Below, piece by piece: positions 63,849 through 64,000 of a stretch of DNA of 64,000 nt (the first letter of the stretch is position 1; the number at the start of each line of letters is the position of its first letter). A model generated the notes under the pieces. It worked only from the letters and a program-made list of their open reading frames with translations. It was not told the origin of the DNA and searched no databases. A program made the translations under genes and the position numbers. The DNA is from Ustilago trichophora (taxonomy: Eukaryota > Basidiomycota > Ustilaginomycetes > Ustilaginales > Ustilaginaceae), in assembly GCA_900323505.1 (NCBI GenBank), contig OOIN01000029.1, positions 186,001 through 250,000 of the forward strand, written 5' to 3'.

Positions 63849-64000
63849 TCAACGTACCATAAACATCTGTACCAGCTGAGTTTCAACCTTCTTCTTGCGA
63901 CCATCGTCCTGCCTGCCATTTTGAGCGAGATGAAGATAATGCAATTCGACCTCTAGTTGGCGTGAATGAGATTTGTCTTGCAAAACATTGATTTTGCCTT
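63849..64000 (-). CDS. C-terminal end of an unknown protein (runs off right edge)
   Basis: An open minus-strand frame enters from the right edge and ends at TGA 63851-63849. The 49 visible residues are charged and helix-like (NVLQDKSHSRQLEVELHYLH, DDGRKKKVETQLVQMF). Composition and absence of stops suggest a real coding end, possibly coiled-coil. Too little is present to name a family, and a chance frame of this length is still possible. Confidence 0.45.
   Translation of the reverse strand, partial: GKINVLQDKSHSRQLEVELHYLHLAQNGRQDDGRKKKVETQLVQMFMVR

Noticed and set aside
1..64000. CRISPR arrays, bacterial operons, insertion sequences, transposase genes
   Set aside because: None seen; gene structure, introns and families are fungal.

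Overview
This window is fungal nuclear DNA. It has spaced single genes on both strands, few introns, long ORFs with serine-, proline- and alanine-rich tails, and many CT/AG and A/T microsatellites between genes. The clearest taxonomic pointer is a free-standing gene (54258-58991) that encodes only the stalk and C-terminal half of a dynein heavy chain. A dynein heavy chain split into two genes (dyn1/dyn2) is known from the smut Ustilago maydis, so the source is most likely a member of the Ustilaginaceae (Ustilago/Sporisorium/Pseudozyma type). This genus-level call is an inference; no database could be searched.

Layout. 1-9.3 kb: the 5' end of a type II membrane protein gene runs off the left edge. 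An acyltransferase-3-like membrane protein follows, converging on a 4-coumarate-CoA-ligase-like acyl-CoA ligase. The first exon of the ligase lies 2.4 kb upstream of the rest; exon 1 and the very long intron are reconstructed here from splice phase and protein continuity. 9.3-17.7 kb: a gene-poor stretch with microsatellites and a perfect 24-bp palindrome, and no convincing gene. 17.7-31.2 kb: a two-exon SSUH2-like protein with DnaJ-type CxxCxGxG motifs, the ribosome-biogenesis factor KRI1, a CYP7/CYP8-like P450, a mitochondrial Obg GTPase fused behind an RRM-like region, and a secreted GH5 exo-1,3-beta-glucanase. 33.5-46.5 kb: an RCC2-like beta-propeller with a C-terminal PHD finger, a 1596-aa membrane GT2 glycosyltransferase, a decayed or cryptic minus-strand coding region, and a GH16 beta-glucanase whose catalytic domain is interrupted by a Ser/Thr-rich insert. 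46.8-64 kb: an NCS1 permease pseudogene with two frame breaks, a TauD/TfdA dioxygenase, eIF2A, dynein Dyn2, a small membrane protein, GGTase-I beta (CDC43), squalene synthase (ERG9), and the 3' end of an unknown gene at the right edge.

The genes do not form one pathway. Most are housekeeping (ribosome biogenesis, translation, mitochondrial GTPase, prenylation, sterol synthesis, motor). Three encode wall or polysaccharide enzymes (GH5, GT2, GH16), and a few look accessory (acyltransferase, acyl-CoA ligase, P450, dioxygenase, dead permease). ERG9 and CDC43 are neighbours and both draw on isoprenoid diphosphates, but nothing shows that they are co-regulated. Gene starts were placed at real ATG codons, which shortens several long open frames at their 5' ends.
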